The notes: generated by a model not told the origin, from the letters alone. A stretch of DNA of 34,332 nt from Armatimonadota bacterium (GCA_012522575.1 JAAYKE010000020.1:1-34332), one strand, 5' to 3'. Positions 17,035 through 25,496 are shown, numbered from the stretch's first letter. Made by a program: numbers and translations.

Positions 17035-18003
17035 CTAATGACGGGGCACTTCCACCTCAGAGAGCGTGGATTCTATGACTCGGTCCGCTGTCAGAGCTTC
17101 TATCTCGGCTTCCGGACGCAGCAAAAGCCTGTGTCGCAGCACCGGGGCAGCAAATCCTTTCACATCGTCCGGAATGACAAAATTGCGACCCTGCATCGCC
17201 GCCGAGGCTTTTGCGGCTCCAAGCAGCCATATCGACGCCCTTGGGCTGGCTCCCAGAATAAGGGCCGGATTCTCCCGCGTGCGCCTGACCAGCCCGGCTA
17301 TGTAGTCGATGATAGACCTCTCCGCCGCAACCGACATCACCGCGCGACGCATCCGGGTCAGTTGATTCTCATCGACAACAGTCTCTATCCCGACATCGTC
17401 CAGACGAATGGAGTTGAAACCCGCATTATATCGAGCCAGCATGCCCGTCTCCGTATCCAGAGAAGGATATGGGACAATCGTCTTGAACATAAATCGATCG
17501 AGTTCAGCTTCCGGCAGCGGATAGGTTCCCTCATACTCAATCGGGTTCTGCGTTGCGATGACTGTGAATGCGGGGCTGAGCGCGTGCGTCTCGCCGTCTA
17601 TCGTGACCCTGCGCTCCTGCATGGCTTCAAGCAGCGCCGCCTGGGTCTTGGGAGGGGTGCGATTTATCTCGTCGGCCAGCAAAACGCCTGTAAATACAGG
17701 CCCTTTGCGCAGGCTGAACTTGCCGCAAGAAGGATCAAAGACGTTGGTTCCGATCACATCTGACGGCATCAGGTCCGGGGTAAACTGTATCCTGCTGAAG
17801 TCTGCCGATATGGTCAATGCGATGCAGCGGGCGATGAGAGTCTTTGCCACTCCGGGCACGCCTTCGAGCAGCACATGGCCTTCGCAGAGCAGCGCCGCCA
17901 GAATCTGGTCGATCACATCCTCCTGTCCGACCACGGCTTTTGCGACTTCGGCCTTAATCTTATCTGCGATCTCAGGAACTGCGGTAACGTCGAGATTGGG
18001 CAA
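17035..18003 (-). CDS. MoxR-family AAA+ ATPase
   Basis: The 322-residue protein is a MoxR-type AAA+ ATPase. Walker A is GVPGVAKT (48-55), Walker B is VLLADEINR (107-115) followed by the typical TPPKTQAALLEAMQE, and the sensor region contains ATQNPIEYEGTYPLPEAELDRF-like sequence. The C-terminal lid domain is present. MoxR proteins act as chaperones that insert cofactors or assemble complexes, usually with von Willebrand A and DUF58 partners. No such partner is encoded in the window. The start is TTG at 18003, with a strong AAGGAG 6 bases upstream, which decides the start. Upstream lies a triple hairpin repeat that separates it from the sugar transporter genes. Confidence 0.93.
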   Translation of the reverse strand: MPNLDVTAVPEIADKIKAEVAKAVVGQEDVIDQILAALLCEGHVLLEGVPGVAKTLIARCIALTISADFSRIQFTPDLMPSDVIGTNVFDPSCGKFSLRKGPVFTGVLLADEINRTPPKTQAALLEAMQERRVTIDGETHALSPAFTVIATQNPIEYEGTYPLPEAELDRFMFKTIVPYPSLDTETGMLARYNAGFNSIRLDDVGIETVVDENQLTRMRRAVMSVAAERSIIDYIAGLVRRTRENPALILGASPRASIWLLGAAKASAAMQGRNFVIPDDVKGFAAPVLRHRLLLRPEAEIEALTADRVIESTLSEVEVPRH

Positions 18004-18030
18004 AGGGCGCTCCTTGGTAAATTGCCTGTG

Positions 18031-18129
18031 TGGCCGGGACAGAGACCGGCCACTACGTTTTTTTGAACTGGCCGGGACAGAGACCGGCCACTACGGTTTA
18101 TTTAACTGGCCGGGATAGACAACCGGCCA
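18031..18129. repeat. Three tandem palindromic hairpin repeats, 38-base period
   Basis: Copies lie at 18031-18052, 18069-18090 and 18107-18129. The first two are identical, TGGCCGG, a GACAGAGA-type loop and CCGGCCA; the third has a changed loop one base longer. The 16-base spacers also resemble each other (CTACG, T-rich, AAC), so the whole 38-base unit was repeated. The array sits just after the last sugar-permease gene. A related single copy lies before the same operon at 21252-21276. It may work as a terminator or RNA-stabilising array, or be a REP-like element. Confidence 0.8.
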
Positions 18130-18147
18130 CGGAATTTCGTTATGTCC

Positions 18148-19014
18148 TCAGCCTTTGACTCCCGATATGACGACCCCCTGAATAAAATACTTCTGGCCGC
18201 AGAAGAAGAGTATAAGCAGCGGCATCATGACCACAGCCGACGCAGCCATAAGGTAGTTCCAGTCGGTGGCGTATTGTCCCTGGAATGCATACAAGCCGAG
18301 TGCGAGCGTGCGCTTGGCCGGGCTTGACAGATAGATCAACGGCCCAAGGAAGTCGTTCCAGTTGTTCATAAACGAGAAAATCGCCAGAGTAGCCAGGGCG
18401 GGCTTGATCTGCGGCAGCAGAACCTTATAGAACACCTGCATGGTGCTCGCGCCGTCGATTCGCGCGGCCTCGTCCATCTCGTGCGGAACCGTCATATAAT
18501 ACTGCCGCAACAGGAAAATAAAGAACGCTGAGCCGAAGAAACTTGGCAGAGTCAACGGTACAAAAGTATCGTAGAAGCCCAGAGTCGACCAAATCTTAAA
18601 GACCGGAATCATCGTAACCTGCGCCGGCAGCATCATTGTGGCAAGCAGGGTCACGAACAACACGTTTCTGCCGGGGAATCGCATGCGAGCGAACCCGAAA
18701 GCCACAAGTGCGCACGACAGCATCTGTCCAAACATAGAGATCGCTGTGATGAGACAGGTATTGAACGTGTACTGCGCGAACGGCAGCTTGGAGAACGCCT
18801 TCGCGTAGTTGCTCCACAGCCACGGCTTCGGCCATATCTGGATGGGGTCCGCAAACACATTCGCTGGATCCTTGAATGAGGTCCCCAGCATCCATAAGAA
18901 AGGAATGAGTGAGATCATCGACCCGACTATCAGGGTCGTGTATGCTATGGCACGCCACGTTTTCTTTTGAGCGGCCCCGGGCCTTGCCTTTTTCTTGACT
19001 GCAACAGTGCTCAT
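18148..19014 (-). CDS. Sugar ABC transporter permease, MalG type
   Basis: This 288-residue inner-membrane protein has about six helices. The cytoplasmic EAA loop that docks the ATPase reads DEAARIDGASTMQVFYKVLLP, starting at residue 181. A basic N-terminal tail precedes the first helix (about 24-44). Together with the MalF-type partner it would form the channel of a CUT1-family carbohydrate importer. Its ATG overlaps the stop codon of the partner by 4 bases (19011-19014), so the two are translationally coupled. It is the last gene of the importer operon and is followed by the triple hairpin array. Confidence 0.95.
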   Translation of the reverse strand: MSTVAVKKKARPGAAQKKTWRAIAYTTLIVGSMISLIPFLWMLGTSFKDPANVFADPIQIWPKPWLWSNYAKAFSKLPFAQYTFNTCLITAISMFGQMLSCALVAFGFARMRFPGRNVLFVTLLATMMLPAQVTMIPVFKIWSTLGFYDTFVPLTLPSFFGSAFFIFLLRQYYMTVPHEMDEAARIDGASTMQVFYKVLLPQIKPALATLAIFSFMNNWNDFLGPLIYLSSPAKRTLALGLYAFQGQYATDWNYLMAASAVVMMPLLILFFCGQKYFIQGVVISGVKG

Positions 19015-19925
19015 CGCTTCAACTCCGCTTCATAATAGACCCACCTGCGCGAGCTTGTCATAACCAACAGCGTGAGCGCAAGGATGATGGCGAACAATAT
19101 CCACGCCAGCGCGCAGGCATAACCCATCTGCAGGTATTTGAACGCCTTCTGATATAGATATAGAACATAGAATAATGATGCGTTTGCCGGGCCGCCCTGC
19201 GTCATAATGAACGAACTGGTGAAGACCTGGAAGCTGCCTATGATTCCCATAATGAGGTTAAAGAACAACGTCGGGGATATCATCGGTAGGGTAACGTTGC
19301 GAAACTTCTGCCAGCTTCCCGCGCCATCTATCTCCGCGGCCTCGTATAGCTGAGTAGGCACTCCCTGCAAACCGGCCAGATAGATGATCATCCCTCCGCC
19401 GACGCCCCATAAGCTCATAATAATAAAGGAATTGAGCACCCAATCCGGGCTGGTGAGCCAGGGTATCGGCTCGATGTGAAACAGTTTTCCTAATATAGCA
19501 TTGAAGATGCCGCTGGACTGCGGGCGCAAAACCATCTGCCACACCATAGCGACAGCCGCTCCGGGCAGAATAGCGGGGATATAGAAAATCGACCTGAACC
19601 ACTGCATCCCCTTGACGTTGAGGTTGAGCAGCATAGCCAGAGCCAACGAGCAGACCAGACCAAGCGGAACCGAGAATCCCGCGTAGATCGCAGTGACCTT
19701 CAGAGACTGCCGAAACCTGTCATCGTCGAACATTATGGTCGAGTAGTTGGCAAATCCGACAAACTTGGCGGGATTGATCATATCCCATTTGGTGAGGCTC
19801 ATAAAAAACGAGAACAACACAGCTCCGAGGGTGAGGAATATGAAACCAAACAACCACGGAGCTATGCACAGATAGCCTTCTATCGCCTCTTTGCGCTGGA
19901 GTCTTGATGTGTGTGTTTTTGCCAT
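19011..19925 (-). CDS. Sugar ABC transporter permease, MalF type
   Basis: This 304-residue inner-membrane protein has about six helices, starting with APWLFGFIFLTLGAVLFSFF (22-41). The EAA loop is EAAEIDGAGSWQKFRN, starting at residue 195. It forms the permease heterodimer with the product of 18148-19014. Its ATG lies two bases after the stop of the solute-binding lipoprotein, and its own stop overlaps the next start. The sugar is not predictable. No ATPase of the MalK/MsmK type is encoded nearby, so a shared ATPase from elsewhere in the genome is implied. Confidence 0.95.
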   Translation of the reverse strand: MAKTHTSRLQRKEAIEGYLCIAPWLFGFIFLTLGAVLFSFFMSLTKWDMINPAKFVGFANYSTIMFDDDRFRQSLKVTAIYAGFSVPLGLVCSLALAMLLNLNVKGMQWFRSIFYIPAILPGAAVAMVWQMVLRPQSSGIFNAILGKLFHIEPIPWLTSPDWVLNSFIIMSLWGVGGGMIIYLAGLQGVPTQLYEAAEIDGAGSWQKFRNVTLPMISPTLFFNLIMGIIGSFQVFTSSFIMTQGGPANASLFYVLYLYQKAFKYLQMGYACALAWILFAIILALTLLVMTSSRRWVYYEAELKR

Positions 19926-19927
19926 AT

Positions 19928-21217
19928 CTATTCCCTGTGCCTCAGCAACTGATCGACTTTTGGCTTGACCTTTTCCATCCCTTCCCTGGCGGATTCGCGA
20001 CCAAGACGCACCAGATCAAGCTCGCTTTGGATGATCTGAGTCATCTCCGGCGCACACGAAACCGCGGGCACCGACTTGCCAAATGGGATCATATATAAAA
20101 ACGCCTGCCGGTTTTTGGGATCGGCGTCGAGATGCAGATATGCGCCGGACTCCGCGACCGACCGTCGGCTGGGAATGATCTGCGAGCGCATCGCCGCCGC
20201 ACGCTGATATTCCTTGCCCGTCATCCATTTTACCAACTCCCACGCCTCTTCCTTATGTTGCGATCTCTTCAGCACAGCATAGGCCGCGCCGCAGATAATC
20301 GATACACGGGTTTCAGGCCCTTTAGGAATGGGTGCGACATCATATTTGAACGTGGTGATCTCATTTTTATAAATTAGCTCAGCAGCCCAACTGCCGGAAA
20401 TGGTCATCCCTATCCTGCCTGAAGTAAAGAGCTTGCTGGTTCCCTGGTTGGCGGCCTCCTCGGCGGTAGGGGAGACATGGTATTTATTTATCAGGTCGGC
20501 CATAAACTGCAGGCCTTCATAGGCGGCGGGCTGATCGAGGGTGCACTGCACATCCCCGGTATCGGGATCCGGGCCGATTATAGTGCCGCCATTGGCATAA
20601 ACATAGTCCTGCCACCACATATCAAGCGTGGTCCCCCATTGGTCGATCTGACCGTCTCCATTGGTATCCAAAGTCAGTTTTTTGGCGACTTCGAGATACT
20701 TATCCCAGTCCCAGGTCTCATCGGGGTATGGCAGCTTATACTTATCGAACATATCCTTGTTATAATACATCGCGTAGATATCGATGTCGGTTGGAATCTC
20801 AAGGATTTTCCCCTCCCATACTCCCCAGCCTTCGATTGATTCCGGGTAGAAGTCGTCGAGGTCGTAGTTATCGCGTTCGATGTATTTATCGAGCGGTTCG
20901 AGCAGACCTTTGGCGGCGATAGGGGGGAACCATTCGGAGCTTATGCGCGTGACATCCGGTGGCCGCCCGCCAGCTGACGATATCATCAGCTTGTCGAGCA
21001 TCCTGGCCCAGGGAGTGATTTCCACCTCGACTCGTATGTGAGGATTGCGTTTTTCGAACTCCTTGATGAGAGCGCGAAGGCTCTGTTCCTCAACGTCGTT
21101 TCCCCAGGACGTGAAACGAATGGTGGTTACGCCGGGTTTTTTATTCCCACAGCCGGCAGCAAGCACGGTGACTGCGATCAACGCCACAATGCCGATTATT
21201 ATTATTCGCGATTTCAT
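19928..21217 (-). CDS. Sugar ABC transporter solute-binding lipoprotein
   Basis: The 429-residue family 1 extracellular solute-binding protein is the receptor of the importer encoded by the next two genes. A basic start and hydrophobic stretch lead to LAAGC, with Cys23 as likely lipid-attachment site; alanine at -3 is acceptable but not the commonest residue. The mature part starts with the family pattern IRFTSWGND, then ALIKEFEKRNPHIRVEV. The ATG at 21217 is preferred because GGAGG lies just upstream and the lipoprotein signal follows directly. An ATG at 21241 would add eight residues without a ribosome site. A single copy of the hairpin repeat lies upstream at 21252-21276. Confidence 0.94.
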   Translation of the reverse strand: MKSRIIIIGIVALIAVTVLAAGCGNKKPGVTTIRFTSWGNDVEEQSLRALIKEFEKRNPHIRVEVEITPWARMLDKLMISSAGGRPPDVTRISSEWFPPIAAKGLLEPLDKYIERDNYDLDDFYPESIEGWGVWEGKILEIPTDIDIYAMYYNKDMFDKYKLPYPDETWDWDKYLEVAKKLTLDTNGDGQIDQWGTTLDMWWQDYVYANGGTIIGPDPDTGDVQCTLDQPAAYEGLQFMADLINKYHVSPTAEEAANQGTSKLFTSGRIGMTISGSWAAELIYKNEITTFKYDVAPIPKGPETRVSIICGAAYAVLKRSQHKEEAWELVKWMTGKEYQRAAAMRSQIIPSRRSVAESGAYLHLDADPKNRQAFLYMIPFGKSVPAVSCAPEMTQIIQSELDLVRLGRESAREGMEKVKPKVDQLLRHRE

Positions 21218-21251
21218 ATTCCTCCAAGAGACCATAATCACTGCGCACCCG

Positions 21252-21276
21252 CTGTCCGAGACGGAGATCGGACACT
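21252..21276. repeat. Single hairpin repeat upstream of the sugar importer operon
   Basis: The stem is TGTCCGA (21253-21259) with TCGGACA (21268-21274) and the loop is GACGGAGA. Aligned to the copy at 18068-18092 it differs at 5 of 25 positions. Four of these form two compensated base pairs (T-A to G-C and A-T to G-C); the fifth is in the loop. It would lie in the leader or promoter of the operon. Confidence 0.75.
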
Positions 21277-21309
21277 ATATGAAATAACCAACCCGCGCAA
21301 TCCCACGCG

Positions 21310-22011
21310 CTACGCCAGATTCTTCAATCGACGGGTTTTTGCGCCCTCCGGCAACTCCAGGGTCACGGCGTAGGGCATGTATTTCTCAATGCCTCGCACG
21401 CGCGCCAGTTTCTCGTAATATTCAACATAGGGAAATGACACCACCTCGCCGCGAAACAGAGCATGCTTTGACGCCATTTCTTTCCACAACGCAATATCGT
21501 CGGCGGTGACTTCCAGGTATATATCGGGCTTGTAACCTTCTTTATCCTCCCAGTTCTCCGCGAAGTAGAGCGCAGGGCAATAGTGAGGATCCTTGCCGGT
21601 TTTTATGGTGGCAAGCCCGGCATAAAACATCGCATCCGGCACGTTGAGATTGCAATTAACGTGATCTTTGTGGATGCTCTTAAAATGATGAGTGATGATT
21701 GCGCCGGGTTTGCAGTCGCGGATGACGTCGGCTATGGCATACTTGACCTCATCAGACACCGGCAACTCCGCATCGCACCACGGCAGCACATAGCACTGCG
21801 CGCCTATCACGTCGGCGGCGGCTTGCACCTCTAGCCGGCGCTGCTCCGTGTATTCGTCAATCGGCATTTTAGGGTTGCCCTTTTCACCCAGGGTGAGGTG
21901 GCACATTGCGACCTTTTTGCCGCAATTTACTTCGTGGGCAAGAGCAATTCCGGAGGCAATTTCCGCATCTCCAGCGTGCGCTCCGATAGAAAGTATATCA
22001 ACCTTTGTCAT
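21310..22011 (-). CDS. PIG-L (LmbE-like) family deacetylase
   Basis: This roughly 233-residue cytoplasmic protein belongs to the zinc-dependent N-acetylglucosaminyl deacetylase family, which includes BshB and MshB. The first zinc motif, normally AHPDD.E, reads AHAGDAE (11-17). His12 and the zinc-binding Asp15 remain, but the aspartate that acts as base in MshB is glycine. The second motif, HHFKSIHKDH (108-117), keeps the terminal zinc histidine. Some PIG-L subfamilies share such altered first motifs, so activity is possible but not assured. The ATG at 22011 is preferred over 22104 because the family sequence starts there and the longer version would run into fabZ. It lies 11 bases after fabZ, so the two are probably co-transcribed. 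Confidence 0.88.
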   Translation of the reverse strand: MTKVDILSIGAHAGDAEIASGIALAHEVNCGKKVAMCHLTLGEKGNPKMPIDEYTEQRRLEVQAAADVIGAQCYVLPWCDAELPVSDEVKYAIADVIRDCKPGAIITHHFKSIHKDHVNCNLNVPDAMFYAGLATIKTGKDPHYCPALYFAENWEDKEGYKPDIYLEVTADDIALWKEMASKHALFRGEVVSFPYVEYYEKLARVRGIEKYMPYAVTLELPEGAKTRRLKNLA

Positions 22012-22022
22012 CAAATTCTCTT

Positions 22023-22454
22023 TTAATATTCGACCAGCGCACAGGTTAGCTCGCCGCGGCAGACCAAATCGTCTCCGACTTTCGATTCCGCGCTGATCTT
22101 CCATATCCCGCGCCGCCCGCTCAACAATCTGACGGTGGTCACGATAGTATCTCCCGGTATGGCAGCCCGCTTGAATCTGACGCCGTCAATCGCTGCGAAA
22201 TACGCAAGTTTGCCCTCGGCCTCCGGCTTGGTCATTAGAAGATAGCATCCCACCTGGGCCATGTGCTCGACAATCAAAACGCCGGGAAATATCGCCTGTC
22301 CCGGCAAGTGCCCCTGCAGAATCTTCTCGTTGGCAGTGACATTTTTGATGCCCACGCAGTAGTCGCCATCCTCGGAGACCTCAACGATGCGGTCGACGAG
22401 CAAAAACGGATACCTGTGCGGGATAGTGTCTCTTATTGTTTCAATATCGATCAT
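22023..22454 (-). CDS. fabZ: 3-hydroxyacyl-ACP dehydratase FabZ
   Basis: This 143-residue hotdog-fold enzyme removes water from 3-hydroxyacyl-ACP in fatty-acid elongation. It begins with the family-typical HRYPFLLVDRIVEV (13-26). The catalytic histidine is His49 in QGHLPGQ, and the catalytic glutamate is Glu63 in PGVLIVEHMAQ. The usual GHFPG is GHLPG, a mild change. Length is normal for the stand-alone enzyme. In many diderm bacteria FabZ genes neighbour lipid A genes; here the neighbour is a PIG-L deacetylase instead. No strong ribosome site precedes the ATG. A TATAAT with extended -10 lies about 55 bases upstream. Confidence 0.94.
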   Translation of the reverse strand: MIDIETIRDTIPHRYPFLLVDRIVEVSEDGDYCVGIKNVTANEKILQGHLPGQAIFPGVLIVEHMAQVGCYLLMTKPEAEGKLAYFAAIDGVRFKRAAIPGDTIVTTVRLLSGRRGIWKISAESKVGDDLVCRGELTCALVEY

Positions 22455-22505
22455 AGGCTATGTCTGTTCTCGGTTGCAAGTTGTCAGCCTTTCGGCTGCG
22501 AATAG

Positions 22506-22514
22506 ATTATAGCA
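22506..22514 (-). promoter_or_regulatory. Extended -10 promoter element before fabZ
   Basis: On the minus strand TGC (22512-22514) directly precedes TATAAT (22506-22511). No good -35 hexamer is seen at the right distance. Transcription would start about 45 bases before fabZ. Confidence 0.4.
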
Positions 22515-22565
22515 TAATCGAGTTGATCGTTATGCGACATCCGGCTCTTTGGCATATTATACGCT

Positions 22566-22982
22566 TCACTGCTCCTGCGAATCGGTCTGGCCGGCGATAA
22601 ACTCGTTGAGTTCCTCGGTGAGCTTAAACATATCGCTCTGGATTTTCTGCTGAATGACCCCGTGCTTTGCCAGATATCGAATGCCCTCGTTGAGCGGATC
22701 CATTGTGACCACGGCCTCTTCAGCCAAAGCGACTATTTCGGCATCCTGATCTGATATAAACAGCCCAAGCTTTGAATATGCCTCTTGAAGCCGCATATAT
22801 TGCTCATCGAACTTGGAAGTGTTGACCAGCATATACTTGATAGCGTCTTTTATGAGCGACTGATCACACGGCAGCTTCGATTCCGGGGCTCCTGCGATGA
22901 GGTGAGAGGTCTCCTCCAGCGCAGTCAGATAACGCTCCACGATCATCCCCGCAAGCTCCGGTTCCATATTGTTGTTGTTCAT
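22566..22982 (-). CDS. Small acidic helical protein of unknown function
   Basis: The protein is 138 residues and I do not recognise a family. It is acidic, rich in predicted helix, and has no signal peptide or membrane segment, so it is probably cytoplasmic. Features that stand out are an Asn-rich start (MNNNNME) and a central VALAEEAVVTMDPLNEGIRYLAKHG. Its spacing to the glycosidase gene upstream is only 30 bases, so it may be transcribed with it. No ribosome site precedes the ATG at 22982; a second ATG at codon 6 is possible. The coding call rests on frame length, codon use and a fit between neighbouring genes. Confidence 0.75.
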   Translation of the reverse strand: MNNNNMEPELAGMIVERYLTALEETSHLIAGAPESKLPCDQSLIKDAIKYMLVNTSKFDEQYMRLQEAYSKLGLFISDQDAEIVALAEEAVVTMDPLNEGIRYLAKHGVIQQKIQSDMFKLTEELNEFIAGQTDSQEQ

Positions 22983-23012
22983 ACTAAATATATCAGCACA
23001 AGGCCCAACGGC

Positions 23013-25367
23013 CTATTTGCGTACTTTCCTTGCATTAACGATCGCCTCTGCCACCTGGCTTCTTTTTGCGCGAACCGATTGCGGCGATTTTGTGAAGTTG
23101 CTCAGGCTCCCCACCAGGTCTGTTCCTATATCCATCGCCTTTTCCGCTTTTACGAGCGCCTGTGCAGCCGCAGGGCCGGATAGCTTCTTCAATCGTTGGA
23201 TTTCCTGTTCCAAGACCCAAAAATACTCGTAGTCCTCGATGCCGTCCCGGATATTTTCCAGCCTGATTGTGGGCAGCGGGCCATGAGGGCCAGCGCAAAT
23301 TATACTGCCGTCGCCGTTATTATCCCAGAAACTGGCAGGCGGCCAATCGGTGTATGGGCCAAACGTGATCGGCTTTTTGGTAAGCGGCCATCGCATCATG
23401 GCGTAGTAGAGATATCCATCAGGTCGATATTTGGCGGTCTGCAAACCCATCAGAACGCGGGCGTCAATGGCGTCATACTCTATCAGCCAGTTTGCCCACG
23501 GCTCTTTCGGTGAAATGCAGGTATACCACCAGATCTGCTTGCCGCGTGCGCGTGCGTCCTCGACGCGCTTGAGATCGTATTTCGGGGTCAGCGGACACCA
23601 CGCATCCATCGCGTCGACTTTGCTGGTGATACCGAACGTGTCGTCATATCCGGTGGTCAGCGTCAAAAGGTCCGGGTGGCGTCTCTTGACCTCGCCAAAG
23701 ATGTCCTGCATAGCGGAAAAAGACTCCGGGCCGATCTCATCGAAGCCGTATAGATATGCCTTATCGAACAGACCATTAGCGCGGAGAAGAGCCACAGATT
23801 CATCGACTTTTCTCAGCAGCAACTCTCTTTGCTCAGCGGGAAATGGGTCTCCCGCCTTGATGCCATCGGGCTTCTGAACATAGAGGATATTGAACGCGTT
23901 CAGGCCCTTTTTGTCCCATCGCTTGAGGCTCTCAATCGGCGGCATCTCCGGTCGGTAGATGTTGTCCGGGTTTATGCGATAGGATAGCACGAAGTCTTCG
24001 TATTTCTGCCGCATAGGCTCGGTCAATTTGCCGTAGGCGTAGGGCAAATACACGTCATACAGGGACATCGCAGTTCGCAGATGACGTTCCTGCGGCACGT
24101 CAAAATCCCACACGCGCACTTTTAGAGTTAGTTTGACAGGGTTGACGTCAGCGGCTTTTACGGTGACCTGAGCTTTATATTCCCCCGCAGGAGTTCCGGC
24201 AGGCGCGGTGATTCGAATCCATACCGGCTGCACTTCGCCTTCTTTGATGTTATAACCTTTAAGGAAGTCCAGAATCGGGTCAGGATGCCAGCCGACGTAT
24301 TTTACAGGGTATGGCGGTCTTTGCGTTTCAACAAAACCTACCGGGGACGCCTCGACGGTCGGGCCCGGCTTGCCGTTTTTCATCAGCGCGCCAACCGAGA
24401 CATTCGCGCCTTTCAACTCACGGTCGAACGCATATATCAGCAATTGGATGGACTCGGTCTCGTTGCCCGCAAGCTCAACGGTTGCTTCATTATCGGCGCT
24501 GCAAGTGAATCCCACATCCTTGGGGAATATCTTCTCCATGCTCGACGCCCACCCACAGGCAAGCGCAGCATTGGGATCGCTCTTCCTTGCAGATCTGCGC
24601 AGCTTTGCCTCCGTAACGGCGCGTGCGGCATCTCTTCTGACGCGATCTCTCAGAGCAATTACATCCGGCCTTATTTCGGCAAGATCGGAAGCGCTTTTAG
24701 CTTTGGAGGCTTCGTTCATAAGAACGCCATACTGCGCATCCAGACTGGCCATAATATGGGTCATCTCTTCGGGATATTGCCTGGCTTCTTTGCGCAGAGT
24801 TTCTATGCTGGCTCCTATGGCCTCCAACCATCGCGGCACGCCGTTTTCGAGTCGAAGATTGGCGACCACGAGCGACATATCATCCGGCGGTCGGGTGCCG
24901 TGGATATGTATCTGCCATATTTGCGAAAGGTCCAATTTGGCGGGAGCAACTTCAAAAGCCATCTGAACGGCCCTGGTCTCACCCGGAGCGATAACCTCGC
25001 TTGCGGTCAGAGAAGCCCCTTCAGGGTCGCGAATATACATCAACACGGTGCAGGTTTTATCACCCACATTGCGAACATCGCAAACGGCGAAATCGTAGTC
25101 CGTAAAGTCTTTAGGCAGTCCCTTGTCGTTGGTAAGGATTGCCGCAGGCCACTGCACGGAATCCTGCTGCCACTTGGGAAAGAATATGGAAGCTGTTCCG
25201 TCTGCGTTGGCAACCATAGAGGACGGCGGAGTAGACTCGCGCACGTCAAATCGCTCGACATCGGACGGCTTGTCAAAATCACACAAAACCAGAGCGCCAA
25301 TGGGTAAAGCGGCAGCGGACACTGCCAGCGACAGCATAATTATTGCAAAGCAAAACAGTTTTCTCAT
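23013..25367 (-). CDS. Secreted GH123/DUF4091-like glycosidase, copy 1
   Basis: The 784-residue protein has a signal peptide (about 1-20, ending AAALP). Then come a beta-sandwich like a carbohydrate-binding module (about 25-175), a helical linker (about 178-262), a second beta domain (about 285-420), a barrel domain and a DUF4091-type C-terminus with GPHGPLPTIRLENIRDGIED (693-712). The barrel contains YGFDEIGPE, with Asp543-Glu544 matching the catalytic Asp-Glu pair of GH123 beta-N-acetylgalactosaminidases. It probably cleaves a glycan outside the cytoplasm; the substrate is uncertain. GGGGAG lies 7 bases before the ATG and a perfect TATAAT about 40 bases upstream. It is collinear with the next gene over its whole length. 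Confidence 0.88.
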   Translation of the reverse strand: MRKLFCFAIIMLSLAVSAAALPIGALVLCDFDKPSDVERFDVRESTPPSSMVANADGTASIFFPKWQQDSVQWPAAILTNDKGLPKDFTDYDFAVCDVRNVGDKTCTVLMYIRDPEGASLTASEVIAPGETRAVQMAFEVAPAKLDLSQIWQIHIHGTRPPDDMSLVVANLRLENGVPRWLEAIGASIETLRKEARQYPEEMTHIMASLDAQYGVLMNEASKAKSASDLAEIRPDVIALRDRVRRDAARAVTEAKLRRSARKSDPNAALACGWASSMEKIFPKDVGFTCSADNEATVELAGNETESIQLLIYAFDRELKGANVSVGALMKNGKPGPTVEASPVGFVETQRPPYPVKYVGWHPDPILDFLKGYNIKEGEVQPVWIRITAPAGTPAGEYKAQVTVKAADVNPVKLTLKVRVWDFDVPQERHLRTAMSLYDVYLPYAYGKLTEPMRQKYEDFVLSYRINPDNIYRPEMPPIESLKRWDKKGLNAFNILYVQKPDGIKAGDPFPAEQRELLLRKVDESVALLRANGLFDKAYLYGFDEIGPESFSAMQDIFGEVKRRHPDLLTLTTGYDDTFGITSKVDAMDAWCPLTPKYDLKRVEDARARGKQIWWYTCISPKEPWANWLIEYDAIDARVLMGLQTAKYRPDGYLYYAMMRWPLTKKPITFGPYTDWPPASFWDNNGDGSIICAGPHGPLPTIRLENIRDGIEDYEYFWVLEQEIQRLKKLSGPAAAQALVKAEKAMDIGTDLVGSLSNFTKSPQSVRAKRSQVAEAIVNARKVRK

Positions 25368-25407
25368 TTGTGACTCCCCAAGTTCTTATTAAATCGTTAG
25401 ACACGAG

Positions 25408-25413
25408 ATTATA
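25408..25413 (-). promoter_or_regulatory. -10 element before glycosidase copy 1
   Basis: A perfect TATAAT lies on the minus strand, about 40 bases before the start codon. No convincing -35 hexamer is visible. Confidence 0.35.
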
Positions 25414-25474
25414 TCTTCCCTTCCTTTGAAGCGATTTTACGTAACAGCTCACCAATGATATCTAGAGGTTGGAA

Positions 25475-25493
25475 GTTAGAGGTTAGAGGTTAG
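25475..25493. repeat. Short 7-base tandem repeat
   Basis: GTTAGAG is repeated about 2.6 times. It forms the left edge of the repeat-rich gap between the two glycosidase genes. Confidence 0.6.
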
Positions 25494-25496
25494 GGA

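Noticed and set aside
18031-18129. Possible CRISPR array
   Set aside because: There are only three units, the repeats are self-complementary hairpins, the spacers are 16 bases and similar to each other, and no cas gene is present.
22555-22560. Second TATAAT on the minus strand just after the small unknown gene
   Set aside because: No -35 hexamer or extended -10 accompanies it, and the element at 22506-22514 is better placed for fabZ.
24285-25307. Plus-strand frame of 340 codons opposite glycosidase copy 1
   Set aside because: The minus-strand gene has a signal peptide and a recognised domain order; the antisense product shows no motif.
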